Assembly: GCA_964429355.1 (NCBI GenBank)
Contig: CAYSCH010000052.1
Location: 1-34,809, forward strand
Direction of reading: 5' to 3'
Source: JAAYAY01 sp964429355
GTDB taxonomy: Bacteria > Planctomycetota > Planctomycetia > Pirellulales > Thermoguttaceae
DNA: 34,809 nucleotides
Shown: positions 1 to 8,923 of the stretch, piece after piece
Layout of the letters: every line of letters starts with the position of its first letter
Position numbering within the stretch: position 1 is the stretch's first letter
Notes under the pieces: model-generated
Databases searched by the model: none
Told to the model about the DNA's origin: nothing
Seen by the model: the letters and a program-made list of their open reading frames with translations, nothing else
Made by a program: the position numbers and the translations under genes

Positions 1-138
1 CCCGGGCGACCAGTGGTCGAACCGAGACAAAGTGAGATTTACAACCGGCGACTTCAAACGGATGCGCCCGCCCATGCCGATGCATCTCGCCTTCCCGGCC
101 GGACGCTTGGAGGATTCTTTTTTGTGGAGATCGTCGCG

Positions 139-939
139 ATGAGAGAGCCGTTGACAGGACTGACCCGCCAATTAGGGGCGTTGCTGACCATCGCTTGCCT
201 GGTGGGTTTCGGGACGCTTCCGATCCTGGGGGACGAATTCCGGGTCGAAAACGAGATTTTCGAGGGAGACGAAGAGACGCCGACGACTCAAAGTACCACG
301 ATCTTCTATGAGGATCTTGTGTACGACTATCTCGAGCACCCGCAGGAGATCACAGTCTTCGATCCAGCGGCCGGTCGAATTGTGCTGCTTGACCCGGTGC
401 AGAAGACCCGCACCGAGCTGTCCGTCGCCGATTTGAAACTGCTCTCCGAACGGCTGCAAACCTGGGCCGCCGCACAACCCGACGAATTTCTGCGATTCTC
501 AGCCTCGCCCGAGTTTGAAGAGGAATACGATTCGTCCACAGGGGGACTTCGGCTGCACAGTCCATGGCTCACCTACCAAGTGGAGACGGTCGAACCGACA
601 CGGAGCGACGTTTTGCGGCTCTACCTGGATTTCTGCGACTGGTACTGCCTTCTGAACGCCCGTCTCAATCCGGGATCGCGACCACCTTTCCTCCGGCTCC
701 AATTAAATCGCACGTTGGAGCGTTTGGGCCGGATGCCCGAGGAGGTTCAGGTAACCGTACGTCCCAAAGGAGAGAGACTTCTTGGCGAGAAAAAACTGTC
801 CGCGCGAAGTCATCATCGCGTGATTCCCCATCTCCTGGAGTCGGACAAGAGCCGGGTCGCCCAAACGGATCAATTCATGGCCATATTTCGGCCAGTTCCG
901 TTTCAGGAATACCAGACCCGGATGCAGCCCTCGCAGTAG
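139..939 (+). CDS. Exported hypothetical protein
   Basis: A 266-aa protein that I do not recognise. The chosen ATG at 139 has a GTGGAG ribosome-binding site at about 124-129 and begins a clear signal peptide: basic start, hydrophobic core around residues 12-28, then the acidic mature start GDEFRVENEIFEGDEE. The frame is open upstream to position 13, but that extra stretch lacks signal-peptide character. The mature part is acidic, with alternating charged and hydrophobic residues, a Cys/Trp-rich patch (DFCDWYCLLN) and a basic C-terminal quarter. It reads as a periplasmic or outer-surface protein. No catalytic motif is evident. The start choice is fairly firm; the function is unknown. Confidence 0.7.
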   Translation: MREPLTGLTRQLGALLTIACLVGFGTLPILGDEFRVENEIFEGDEETPTTQSTTIFYEDLVYDYLEHPQEITVFDPAAGRIVLLDPVQKTRTELSVADLKLLSERLQTWAAAQPDEFLRFSASPEFEEEYDSSTGGLRLHSPWLTYQVETVEPTRSDVLRLYLDFCDWYCLLNARLNPGSRPPFLRLQLNRTLERLGRMPEEVQVTVRPKGERLLGEKKLSARSHHRVIPHLLESDKSRVAQTDQFMAIFRPVPFQEYQTRMQPSQ

Positions 940-1306
940 CCGAGCCAGCATCGGGGGGACCAGCTTCTTCTGCTCCGTGGCAATAGCCAAGGCCTGCGGC
1001 TGCCTGGCAGCTTCCGCGAGCGAGACGACACGGCAATCGCAGGACAGCTTTCGTGGCCCCCCAGATCAAGGGAGGGATAGCAGGAAGAGGGCGCAGGCCT
1101 TGTGCCGGGGGGGAGATGCAGCCCAATTTGCCCCAGGGCCAGCCAGCAGGACCGAAGAACGGATTGGTTCGTCCTTCAGCGCTTGACAACTGTCGAGAAT
1201 TGCTTATTCTGCAATGGGGCGCGGCTTCGTGGGCGCGGCCGATCAGCAGCCGGCGGATATGGTCGCGATTCCGTTTCAGAGTCTGAGACGCACGGGGGGT
1301 ATTCCG
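940..1306. other. Intergenic region, 367 bases
   Basis: Apart from the promoter at 1183-1210, no gene, RNA or repeat is convincing. Open frames on both strands here lack ribosome-binding sites and have arginine/proline-rich composition typical of GC-rich noncoding DNA. Confidence 0.5.
1183..1210 (+). promoter_or_regulatory. Sigma70-like promoter for the SHD1 protein gene
   Basis: TTGACA at 1183-1188 and TATTCT at 1205-1210 are separated by 16 bases. The -35 box is perfect and the -10 box matches TATAAT at four of six positions. It lies about 95 bases upstream of the preferred ATG at 1307, so the leader would be roughly 90 bases. Confidence 0.55.
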
Positions 1307-2323
1307 ATGTATGGGAGGGTTCTTCTGGCTACCTGGGGTGTTTTGTTTTTGCTGGGGTCCCCGGTGGAAGCCCGCAAATGGACCGACGTGGCGGGTAATC
1401 AGATCAGCGCTGAGTATGTTCGGATTCACGAGGGAGAGGTCGTTCTTCGCCAGGGAAATCGGATTCTCAAATGCCCGTACGACCAGTTCAGCGATTTGGA
1501 CAAGGCCTACATCCGTGAGCAGATGGAGGCCGAGCGAACGAAGGAAAGCCGTCGTACGGGACTGCAGCAAATCGGTGGCCCGGTGGCATCGGAGACTTCG
1601 GACGACGGGACAGGTGAACTGCGAACCTGGCAAGACCTTCAGGGCAACAAAATCCTCGCCCAATACGCCGGATTCTCCGGCGGAAGAGTCGAGTTACTGA
1701 AGGAGGGCAACCGAGTCTCGTACCGCTACGACGCCTTCAGTCCCAGAGACCAAGCGTATGTCGCTCAAGTTCTCATCGCCGAAGGGCGCATCGGGGAGAT
1801 ACCGCAGATGAAACGGGCGGGGGAAGGAGAGAGCAGTGCCGGAACTTCCGGGGGAGGAACCGGCTATGGCGAAGAGAGCGATCCGATGGCAAACTCTCCG
1901 GGCCCAGGTTCCAGCGGCCCGGATCCGCCCGAGGGGGCCTCAAGCGGTTCTGGGGGAGGAAGCGAGATGGAGTACGAAATTGAGTATGCCAGTGGTCCTT
2001 CGGGCTTTCCACCGAGCAGCAGTCTCTCGTCTCCTCAGCCACCTGCAGAGATGCCGATGAGTGCGCCTATTCCGAGTGGTCCGACTTTCGCCACTCGAAC
2101 CGTCTGGTCTTGTTCCAAGTGCAATCAGGAACTGCCCGAGACGATCAAGGCCGGCGACAACTGTCCCCACTGTGGTGTCTACTTGCGATGGAAGGATGGG
2201 GAAAACGGCGAGAGAAAGGATGCCGGAGAGTTCGCGTGGAATAACAGTCGCCTGGTGGTCAAGCTGAGCATTCTCGGCTTCTTTCTCCTGATGGGTGCAA
2301 TGGGGGCCCTCTTCCGACGCTAG
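1307..2323 (+). CDS. SHD1-repeat, zinc-ribbon membrane protein
   Basis: A 338-aa protein starting at ATG 1307, chosen because MYGRVLLATWGVLFLLG followed by SPVEA forms a signal peptide; an in-frame ATG at 1214 would put 31 polar residues before it. Two SHD1-like (Sla1 homology domain 1) modules follow at about residues 23-75 and 105-158: RKWTDVAGNQISAEYV and RTWQDLQGNKILAQYA, each ending in a D-x-AY(I/V) helix. SHD1 is abundant in planctomycetes, where its role is mostly unknown. A Gly/Ser/Pro-rich linker (about 170-260) leads to a zinc ribbon with CSKC and CPHC knuckles (about 268-288) and a C-terminal membrane helix (about 312-332). The protein is probably exported and anchored by its C-terminus. 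Family assignment is good; function is unknown. Confidence 0.8.
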   Translation: MYGRVLLATWGVLFLLGSPVEARKWTDVAGNQISAEYVRIHEGEVVLRQGNRILKCPYDQFSDLDKAYIREQMEAERTKESRRTGLQQIGGPVASETSDDGTGELRTWQDLQGNKILAQYAGFSGGRVELLKEGNRVSYRYDAFSPRDQAYVAQVLIAEGRIGEIPQMKRAGEGESSAGTSGGGTGYGEESDPMANSPGPGSSGPDPPEGASSGSGGGSEMEYEIEYASGPSGFPPSSSLSSPQPPAEMPMSAPIPSGPTFATRTVWSCSKCNQELPETIKAGDNCPHCGVYLRWKDGENGERKDAGEFAWNNSRLVVKLSILGFFLLMGAMGALFRR

Positions 2324-2684
2324 CCAAGGTCCGCAATGCGGATCACGGATCAAGCCCGCAACTCAGGATCCAGTGCGGAGTTACGGGCGAAATGGAGGTA
2401 ATCTCCCGAACACCGTCGGTGATCGCGGGACCCATGCTCACGGCCTGCACGAACGTCCTTCCGTCGTTCCGCGGAGAGTGGCATGACCAACTGGGACGGA
2501 GTATTATGGCGCGTGCGTCCACTGCCGTGTTCTTTGCTGCATACCCATTGCCTGGCGGGTTTTCTTGGTCTTAGACCCCGCCGAGGCGTTCACGCTGCGA
2601 TGCAGCCAATCCCAGGCTTGCCTGGCCAACCGGACCGGCCCGTGAGTCAACCAGTGTCAACCGGCGAAAACGAGGAGTACTTCG
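2324..2684. other. Intergenic region, 361 bases
   Basis: No supported gene. The only structure seen is the short palindrome CCAGGCTTGCCTGG near 2611-2624 and the GAGGAG ribosome-binding site (2672-2677) of the next gene. Confidence 0.45.
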
Positions 2685-3677
2685 ATGTTGCGTGCCATTG
2701 TTTGTGTTGGGATGGTTGGAGCACTTGTCATGGGGATAGCTGGCCGGGCGCTCGCAGAAATCACGGTAGAAGCTTCCGAGAAGGGGGCGGTGGTGAAGGT
2801 GGATGGAGAGTTTTTCACTGAATACATCACCGGGTTCGGGGAGGACGAAAACCGGGCCACACCCATCCTCTGGCCGATTCTGGGCCCGACCGGGAAGGCG
2901 ATGACTCGTTCTTATCCGATGGCGGAAGGACACAAGTCGGAACGGAAGGACCATCCCCACCACCGGTCGCTCTGGTTCAACCACGGCGACGTCAACGGGC
3001 TGAGTTTCTGGGACCGCGAGCAGATCAAACACATTCGTTTTGTCGAATTGGCCAGTGGTGCGACGGGACGGATTGCGGCGGAAACCCAATGGGTCGATCG
3101 GGAAGGAAACGTGCAGTGCAGCGATCAGAGAACCTTCGTATTCGGTGCCGATGCCGATTCTCGCTGGATCGATGTGGAGATCGTCGTCAAGGCGGGCGAG
3201 ACACCGGTCAAGTTCGGTGATACGAAGGAAGGATCCTTTGGCGTCCGCGTGGCGGGGACCATCAAAGTGGACGCCGCGACACCCAATGCCCGTCAGGGAG
3301 TCCCGGAGACCGACCCGAGTTGGGGCGGGCACATTGTGAATTCGGAAGGCCACCGCGATGGTGACGCGTGGGCAAAACGTGCCTCCTGGGTCGACTATTA
3401 CGGCCCCGTGGACGGCGAGACGGTTGGAATCGCAATTCTCAATCACCCCAGCAGCTTCCGTTATCCCACCTATTGGCATGTCAGGACGTACGGGCTTTTC
3501 GCAGCCAACCCATTTGGCGTCCATGACTTCGAAAACGACTCCTCGAAGGACGGATCGCACACTCTCAAGCCGGGCGAATCCATGACGCTTCGCTATCGGG
3601 TACTGCTTCACAAGGGCGACGAAAAAACCGGAAAGGTTCAAGGGGTATTTGACGCCTATGCTGCCGAAAACAGATAG
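2685..3677 (+). CDS. DUF6807 (PmoA-like) exported protein
   Basis: A 330-aa protein with GAGGAG 7 bases before its ATG and a signal peptide ending near ALA-EITVE (residue 24). The body matches the planctomycete/Bacteroidetes family annotated as PmoA family or DUF6807: an early KGAVVKVDG segment, a His-rich KDHPHHRSLWFNHGDVNG motif (about residues 85-102), NHPSSFRYPTYWHVRTYG, and an ANPFG plus LRYRVLLHKG C-terminus. Despite the family nickname it has nothing to do with particulate methane monooxygenase activity as far as is known. These proteins are usually found near sugar and carbohydrate genes, and the fold suggests a beta-sandwich related to galactose mutarotase-like proteins (inference). 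The conserved His cluster could bind metal or sugar. It is likely periplasmic and stands alone here. Confidence 0.8.
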   Translation: MLRAIVCVGMVGALVMGIAGRALAEITVEASEKGAVVKVDGEFFTEYITGFGEDENRATPILWPILGPTGKAMTRSYPMAEGHKSERKDHPHHRSLWFNHGDVNGLSFWDREQIKHIRFVELASGATGRIAAETQWVDREGNVQCSDQRTFVFGADADSRWIDVEIVVKAGETPVKFGDTKEGSFGVRVAGTIKVDAATPNARQGVPETDPSWGGHIVNSEGHRDGDAWAKRASWVDYYGPVDGETVGIAILNHPSSFRYPTYWHVRTYGLFAANPFGVHDFENDSSKDGSHTLKPGESMTLRYRVLLHKGDEKTGKVQGVFDAYAAENR

Positions 3678-3972
3678 GCAATCCGGCGAGAGTCGACGGA
3701 TCGTTTGGGTAAGACAGGGCTTTAGGCAAAAATAACTTGGCTTGAGGTTCTTCAGAGTCTGTTTGCTCTAGGTGCCTATGCGCCATGGAATAGCGTCGCC
3801 GAGAAAACTAACTATCTTATTCTTCTTGCTTAAATTGACGTTTTCCGCTCGAAACTTGCTTGCCTATTTTGCCGATAGTTACCTCTGTCAGCACCCACCC
3901 TAAACTCCTTCATTTGCGCATCTTGGTTATCCCGCACTAAGACCGCGCTCAGCACGGAGGATTGTCAGCAAG

Positions 3973-4269
3973 ATGCACCCTCGTTTGAACCAGATTAGCA
4001 ACCTAGATGCCCTTCGAGAATTCGTGAACGAGACCCTGTGCGAACACTATGAATTGAAACTCGATGCTTTCGAATTGACAGAACGCGTACTCCGTCGGGG
4101 AGGCCGTCCCTGCGGAATGTACTTTTGCCTTCATGGCCCCCGGGCTGTGAAGTTCACGGCCATTTGGGAGACGGACCGCAATCGAATCCTGTTTTATGGA
4201 TCGACGGGCGAACGAATCCTGAAAACCCAGTTGTTGGTTGCTCCACGTTTGGATCGCGCTGTCGCTTGA
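3973..4269 (+). CDS. Small conserved hypothetical protein (98 aa)
   Basis: A 98-aa soluble protein with GGAGG (3956-3960) 12 bases upstream of its ATG, a slightly long spacing. It has no signal peptide or membrane helix. Recognisable blocks are a helical N-terminus (LREFVNETLCEHYELK), a central RGGRPCGMYFCLHGPRAVKFTAIWE stretch resembling a small beta-sheet, and ILFYGSTGERILKTQLL. The composition and codon use look genuinely coding, and I believe similar short proteins occur across Planctomycetota (from memory, not searched). The function is unknown. It is preceded by an unusually AT-rich stretch (about 3720-3900) that may contain its promoter, but no box pair was clear enough to call. Confidence 0.65.
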   Translation: MHPRLNQISNLDALREFVNETLCEHYELKLDAFELTERVLRRGGRPCGMYFCLHGPRAVKFTAIWETDRNRILFYGSTGERILKTQLLVAPRLDRAVA

Positions 4270-5322
4270 GCCGTTGCTGATCGGAACTTGGCATACATCG
4301 CCCCCTGTCGCGGGGGCGTGGACGAGGTCGCTCTGAAGCCCCGCCAACAGGCGGCCCGCCTATCCAAGTCCGACATGTTGGGATCGACGCAGATTCGGGA
4401 GTTGTGCCGCCGGGCAGGAATGGATTCTGTCCGAGACAGGTTGCGAACCTGTCGGCCGACACCGATGGAATGTGTTATTCCCGCGCAACAAGGCAAGAGC
4501 GAGCGGTTGTTTGAGTCGGTCAACGAACACCACGGAATGGTTCGATATCGAACGCTTGTCACCCGCGAGTGACACACTAAATGCCCGAATTGGTGTTCGG
4601 ACGCCTCCGAACGACTGCGACGCCCGCGCGAGCGATTGTCGTGTGCCAACGATCGCTTCGCGACCGAATGTGGTGGATCAACCGGCGAATTCGAAACGAC
4701 GCATGACAGTCCGGGAGCGCTTGCCAGGAGCGGCCTCGGTTACACCTCGCCACGGTGACTGCCACGCGGGCGTCGATTTTGCCACCGTGCCAGGGTCATC
4801 CGGACGCGTCCCAACCTCGCCCGAGTTGGGACGCGTCCGGCACGAATCGATCGCCCGGAAGCACATCCCCAAGACCACACAGGTTACCCAGGGCGGGGCG
4901 GGTGAGCCAACAGGGGCTGTCGCTCGGTTGCCAACGGCCTGCTCCCGACAAGTCGCGAGTGTTTGCGAAACACGCAGCAATCTTTGAGGTTCGTGGTACA
5001 CAGCTCGGAAGATGCCAGGCGTGCGATTGGGCAAGGGAGGGCGGCCGCATCTTTCCTATACCCCCCTTTTTTCTGCCATGCTGGACCGAATCGCCGTTGA
5101 CCCGATCGCGGGCGTCGGAGATACTCTCGCGGCTGGCCGTGTGCCCACGCAAGCCATCCGAAAAGCCTCCGCCACGGGCAGTTTTCCGTGCTGGGGGCCA
5201 TTGGCAGGGTGCGATACAATGGGAGATGAAACCGGAATTCTGGGCGATCGGTCACGATTACGGTCGCGTTTCCGTGGCAGTCGAATCGCCAGCCGGATGG
5301 TTTGTGGAGAGATGATTTCGTG
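4270..5322. other. About 1 kb without a supported gene
   Basis: Several open frames of 60-190 codons exist on both strands, but they are rich in Arg, Pro, Ser and Thr, overlap each other freely and lack convincing ribosome-binding sites, so I reject them. Visible structures are a GC hairpin at 4300-4317 (GCCCCC/GGGGGC), which could end transcription of the preceding gene but has no T tract, and the long perfect inverted repeat at 4800-4840. No signature of tmRNA, RNase P RNA, 6S or SRP RNA was recognised. Confidence 0.5.
4800..4840. repeat. Perfect 16-bp inverted repeat
   Basis: CCGGACGCGTCCCAAC (4800-4815) and GTTGGGACGCGTCCGG (4825-4840) are exact reverse complements around a 9-base loop, CTCGCCCGA. 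GTGCC at 4787-4791 and GGCAC at 4839-4843 extend the symmetry with a bulge. No T tract follows on either strand, so a simple terminator is not obvious; a structured RNA, protein-binding palindrome or mobile repeat are alternatives. Confidence 0.7.
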
Positions 5323-6597
5323 ATGGCAAACAACGGGGAAGAAGAACTGCGAGAGTACTGCGTCGAGGTTGCCCAGCGGGCTCATCGGGCCGCAGCGGAA
5401 CTGGCGCTTGTCACGGGGAACCAGAAGAACGATTGGCTCCGGCGCAGCGTGCGGCTCCTTCACGAGCGATCGGTCGCGTTGGCCGAGGCCAATCGGGTCG
5501 ACCTGGCTGCGGCGCCGGGCTTCGGACTGACGGATGCCCAGGTTGACCGACTGCGTCTGACGCCGGAGCGTATTGCGTCCATTGCCCAGGCGTTGGAAGA
5601 GGTGGCAATGCTTCCGGACCCCGTCGGACGCATTCTGGATTCCTCGGTTCGTCCAAACGGATTGGAGGTTCAGAAGGTCCAAGTTCCCCTCGGAGTGATT
5701 TTTTTCATCTACGAGTCACGGCCCAACGTGACGGCCGACGCTGCAGCCCTGTGCGTGAAGAGCGGCAACGCCGTCATACTGCGGGGTGGCAAAGAGGCCT
5801 TCCATTCGAGCACAGCCATTGTGGAGGTTCTGGTCGAGGCAGCCACGGACGCAGGAATTCCGGCCGATGCGGTTCAATTGGTGTCGACGACCGATCGCGC
5901 GGCTGTCGGGCACTTCCTCAGACTGCCGCAGTACATCAGCGTGGCAATTCCTCGTGGCGGAGAGGGGCTCATCCGCCGGGTCAGCGAGGAAGCGAAGATG
6001 CCGGTGATCAAGCATTTTGCCGGCAACTGCCACGTGTACATCGATCAGACTGCCGATGCCAGTATGGTGGTTGACCTGGTTGTCAACTCGAAGTGCCAGC
6101 GAATGGGAGTGTGCAACGCCGCGGAGTCGCTGGTGGTCCATGCGGGTGTTGCCGAGTCGCTCCTGCCCCGAATTGCCGCGGCACTGATCGAGCACAAAAT
6201 CGAGCTCCGCGGCGATGCGGCGGCCTGCCGCATCGTGCCTGAGGCCAAACCGGCCACGGAAAAAGACTTCTATGAGGAATTCCTCGGGCCGGTCATGTCG
6301 ATCAAAGTGGTGGGATCTCTGGACGAGGCCGTGGAACATATCAATCGCTGCAGTTCCGCCCACACGGAGACCATCGTGACGCAGGACCTGGCGGCAGCCA
6401 GGGAATTTGCCAGGCGGATCGACAGTTCCGCCGTAATGATCAATGCAAGCACCCGTTTCAACGATGGCGGCGAGTTCGGCCTGGGAGCAGAGATCGGCAT
6501 CAGCACCGACAAATTCCACGCTCGCGGTCCATGCGGGCTCAATGAGCTGATGAGTTACAAGTACGTGGTCTATGGATCAGGCCAGATTCGTCAGTAG
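5323..6597 (+). CDS. proA: Glutamate-5-semialdehyde dehydrogenase (gamma-glutamyl phosphate reductase)
   Basis: A 424-aa cytoplasmic enzyme that reduces gamma-glutamyl phosphate to glutamate-5-semialdehyde with NADPH, the second step of proline synthesis from glutamate. Family hallmarks are in order: SRPNVTADAAALCVKSGNAVILRGGKEA (cofactor-binding region), AGNCHVYID, the catalytic cysteine C264 in QRMGVCNAAESLVVH, EEFLGPVMSIKVV, and the C-terminal RFNDGGEFGLGAEIGIS plus ARGPCGLNELMSYKYV. Length agrees with the roughly 417-aa E. coli enzyme. ATG 5323 was chosen; the frame is also open from TTG 5302, and GTGGAGAG at 5304-5311 is a possible, distant ribosome-binding site. proB is not adjacent. 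Confidence 0.96.
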   Translation: MANNGEEELREYCVEVAQRAHRAAAELALVTGNQKNDWLRRSVRLLHERSVALAEANRVDLAAAPGFGLTDAQVDRLRLTPERIASIAQALEEVAMLPDPVGRILDSSVRPNGLEVQKVQVPLGVIFFIYESRPNVTADAAALCVKSGNAVILRGGKEAFHSSTAIVEVLVEAATDAGIPADAVQLVSTTDRAAVGHFLRLPQYISVAIPRGGEGLIRRVSEEAKMPVIKHFAGNCHVYIDQTADASMVVDLVVNSKCQRMGVCNAAESLVVHAGVAESLLPRIAAALIEHKIELRGDAAACRIVPEAKPATEKDFYEEFLGPVMSIKVVGSLDEAVEHINRCSSAHTETIVTQDLAAAREFARRIDSSAVMINASTRFNDGGEFGLGAEIGISTDKFHARGPCGLNELMSYKYVVYGSGQIRQ

Positions 6598-6717
6598 TTG
6601 GACGAAGAAGGAAATAGAGCGCAATTGCGGCGACCGACTCCGGCAGAAGGTTGGCCGGGCAGTTCGGGCGACAAGGACGGTTCTTCGTGAGGTTACACGG
6701 ATTCAAGGATTGAATCG

Positions 6718-7770
6718 ATGGGTGGAGACGTCNNNNNNNNNNAGGCGGAGGTCGAGAGTCTTCTGTCTGCGATGGCGACGACCGGCGAGTCGGCCGCTTC
6801 GGTGGCAAGACCGAGCGCCCCGTCCGCCCCTCCACCAGCACCCGGAGGAGTGCCTTCGAAGCCGCGAGAGAAGATCACGCCCTACGACTTCAAGCGACCG
6901 GAACGGGTCGGCAAGGAGCAAATGCGCGCCTTGCAGACGCTCCACGAGGGGTTCAGCCGGAACTTCGCCGCCGGCCTGTCGGCCATGCTCCGCAGCATGA
7001 TCGAGGTGAAACTGACGAGCGTCGACCAGTTGACGTACAGCGAGTTCGTGTTCAGCCTGGAGAATCCGACCTGCTTCAACCTTCTGAGCGCCGAGCCGCT
7101 CGAAGGAAATCTGATCCTCGATATCAATCCTTCCATTCTCTATCCGATCATCGATCGGCTGCTTGGCGGCGGCCGCGAGGCCAGTCCCCTGGCCCGAAGG
7201 CCCCTGACCCAGATCGAACGCCTCCTGGTCAAGCGGATCACCGATCTGTTCCTGGCGGAACTGACCCAGGCCTGGCGAAACGTACTCGAACTGCAACTGC
7301 AGGTGGTTCGCGTTGAAAGCAATCCCCAACTGGTCCAGATTGTGCCGCCGAACGAAGTGGTGGTCTTGATCAGTTTTGAAGTGGCACTGGGCGAGATTCG
7401 CGGGATGCTCAATCTCTGCATCCCTTACAATTCCATCGAACGAATCAGCGGGAAGTTGTCGGCGAACAGTTGGGTAACCTACGGGAAGCGCAAGGCGTCC
7501 GACGAGTCGATCCAGCAGATCGGCCGCGCCTTGCGTAATTCGCTGGTGGAGCTCAAGGTTCGCCTCGCTCAAACCCGTATTACGACCGGTGAATTGGTCG
7601 GGCTCCAGGTCGGCGACATCATAACAACCCAGAAGGATATTCGCTCACCTCTGCTGGTTTCGGTGCAGGGTGTGCCGAAATTTCACGCCGCGCCCGGCTC
7701 CTTCAAGGGGCACAAGGCATTCCAGGTGACCGACATGATCGAGGATCCGTCCGCTGCCATCGGGGATTGA
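6718..7770 (+). CDS. fliM: Flagellar motor switch protein FliM
   Basis: About 350 aa, depending on the true length of a 10-N gap covering codons 6-9. FliM sits in the C ring of the flagellar basal body, binds CheY-P and switches rotation direction. The N-terminus reads MGGDV-gap-AEVESLL, matching the conserved LSQAEVxxLL segment. An Ala/Pro linker is followed by PYDFKRPERVGKEQMRALQTLHEGFSRNFAAGLS, the LLGGGRE motif of the middle CheC-like domain (near residue 148), and a C-terminal SpoA/FliN-like domain (LRNSLVELKVRLAQTRIT onward). It is the only flagellar gene in the window, lying 120 bases after proA and convergent with the FHA gene. Isolated flagellar genes are common in planctomycetes. 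Confidence 0.94.
   Translation: MGGDVXXXXAEVESLLSAMATTGESAASVARPSAPSAPPPAPGGVPSKPREKITPYDFKRPERVGKEQMRALQTLHEGFSRNFAAGLSAMLRSMIEVKLTSVDQLTYSEFVFSLENPTCFNLLSAEPLEGNLILDINPSILYPIIDRLLGGGREASPLARRPLTQIERLLVKRITDLFLAELTQAWRNVLELQLQVVRVESNPQLVQIVPPNEVVVLISFEVALGEIRGMLNLCIPYNSIERISGKLSANSWVTYGKRKASDESIQQIGRALRNSLVELKVRLAQTRITTGELVGLQVGDIITTQKDIRSPLLVSVQGVPKFHAAPGSFKGHKAFQVTDMIEDPSAAIGD
6733..6742. other. Assembly gap (10 N) inside fliM
   Basis: Ten N inside the start of fliM. The frame is preserved across it, and the following partial codon NAG fits the Gln of the SQAEVESLL motif, so the true gap length is congruent to 1 modulo 3 (for example 7 or 10). Confidence 0.9.
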
Positions 7771-7838
7771 TTTTGGGCCTGCACGCCTGGCCCAGCCGGT
7801 GGGTCGCCTTCTCGACGAGCGATGTGATGGCCCCTCCG

Positions 7839-8402
7839 TCAGCGGTCGAGCGGTTTCTTGTCGTCTCGCGAAACCTGGCCGGTGGGTACGTCCAGCAGAA
7901 CGGAATGGCATCCGTGCGACGCCGGTGGGTCAATCCGGATCGTCTGCCCCTTGTCGCTCGCCAGGGATGGATCACCGGCCGGAATACCGCCAGAAGGCTC
8001 CACAGGATCGTCAAGTTCGACCGGAACGGGCAGCATGCCATCGGAAAGCTCGATCGGAACGGAATTCATGGCATTGGCCGCGTTTGAGCCAATCGCCGGC
8101 TTGTCTTGCGAGACCGGGTCATACTGGATCTCGAACGTCAGGGGGCCGATCGAAAAACGGTCGTGGGGCATCAAAGAAACCCGCTGAATTCTGCGATTGC
8201 GGAAGAAAGTTCCGTTCAGGGACCCAAGATCGGTGAGCAAAACGGCCCCGTCGTATTCTCGCAGTTCACAGTGCTTGCGGCTGACCAAGTCGTGAGCGAT
8301 CGTGAGATCCGCCTGCCTGCTGCGGCCGAGCACAGCCGGGAGCCGGATATTGAGCTGTCGTTTGTCGGCCGTTCCGACCACCACGACGAGGGTCGCGTAC
8401 AT
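7839..8402 (-). CDS. FHA-domain protein
   Basis: A 187-aa cytoplasmic protein. ATG at 8402 is preferred over an upstream in-frame start at 8459 because GGAAGG sits at a workable distance before it and the FHA fold would start at once (MYATLVVVVG). The forkhead-associated domain spans about residues 1-92 with the phosphothreonine-binding signature GRSRQADLTI (26-35), SRKHCEL (41-47) and LGSLNGTF (59-66). FHA domains bind phosphothreonine peptides, usually products of Hanks-type Ser/Thr kinases, which planctomycetes have in number. The C-terminal half is Pro/Asp-rich and probably disordered, ending in a basic tail. No kinase or secretion gene is adjacent, so the partner is unknown. Convergent with fliM. 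Confidence 0.88.
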   Translation of the reverse strand: MYATLVVVVGTADKRQLNIRLPAVLGRSRQADLTIAHDLVSRKHCELREYDGAVLLTDLGSLNGTFFRNRRIQRVSLMPHDRFSIGPLTFEIQYDPVSQDKPAIGSNAANAMNSVPIELSDGMLPVPVELDDPVEPSGGIPAGDPSLASDKGQTIRIDPPASHGCHSVLLDVPTGQVSRDDKKPLDR

Positions 8403-8813
8403 CGAGTAGCCGCCTTCCAACCTGGTACTCTGCTGCGGCAGATGGCTGAATCGATACAAGTCGTCGCCCAGAATCGCGAAGCTTGCCGTATGATAATCAG
8501 CAAACCATATGCCTGCAAGCGTTTAGGGTTGTATCGATTACGCCCGGGTGTCGCGAATAGGGGAAAGGCCGATCCAATTGCCGGCCGAAAGAAGAGGGGA
8601 AACCTGGGTGTTCGATGTAGTTGGCGAGGACGGATTTGCGACAAGTCTGGAGAGGCTCGTTTCTGATGGAAGGCATTGACGACCTGGACGCAATACGTTC
8701 TATTGACCGAACGCCCCCGTTACCCCCCTTGAACACGTGATGGGGAGTCTTATAATTCGGTTTTTCGAGGTCGACGAGCATCCATCCTGGGTGGAGTTCG
8801 CGGCCCGGCAGTT
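8403..8813. other. Intergenic region with the tRNA promoter
   Basis: 411 bases between the divergent FHA gene and tRNA-Gly. The only element I can support is the promoter at 8729-8756. Open frames here are short and lack coding character. Confidence 0.5.
8729..8756 (+). promoter_or_regulatory. Strong sigma70-like promoter of tRNA-Gly (and perhaps tig)
   Basis: TTGAAC at 8729-8734 and a perfect TATAAT at 8751-8756 with a 16-base spacer, 57 bases before the tRNA. With no terminator visible between the tRNA and tig (37 bases), it may also drive trigger factor. Confidence 0.75.
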
Positions 8814-8886
8814 GCGGGTGTAGCTCAGCTGGCAGAGCACAACGTTGCCAACGTTGTTGTCGTGGGTTCGAATCCCATCACCCGCT
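8814..8886 (+). tRNA. tRNA-Gly, anticodon GCC
   Basis: A complete 73-base cloverleaf: acceptor GCGGGTG/CACCCGC, D arm GCTC...GAGC, anticodon stem CAACG/CGTTG with loop TTGCCAA (anticodon GCC), variable loop TTGTC, T arm GTGGG-TTCGAAT-CCCAT, and discriminator T. All stems pair perfectly. CCA is not encoded. It is driven by the promoter at 8729-8756 and lies 37 bases upstream of trigger factor, with which it may be co-transcribed. Confidence 0.96.
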
Positions 8887-8923
8887 CTTTCTATTTCTTT
8901 GAGGCAGCCTTTTTCTGCAAAGC

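Noticed and set aside
4472..4987. 171-codon + frame in the 1-kb gap
   Set aside because: Low-complexity Arg/Ser/Thr/Pro content, no ribosome-binding site, overlaps several equally open frames.
7774..7794. Hairpin TGGGCC/GGCCCA between convergent fliM and the FHA gene as a terminator
   Set aside because: Six base pairs only, and the T run lies on the wrong side for either strand.
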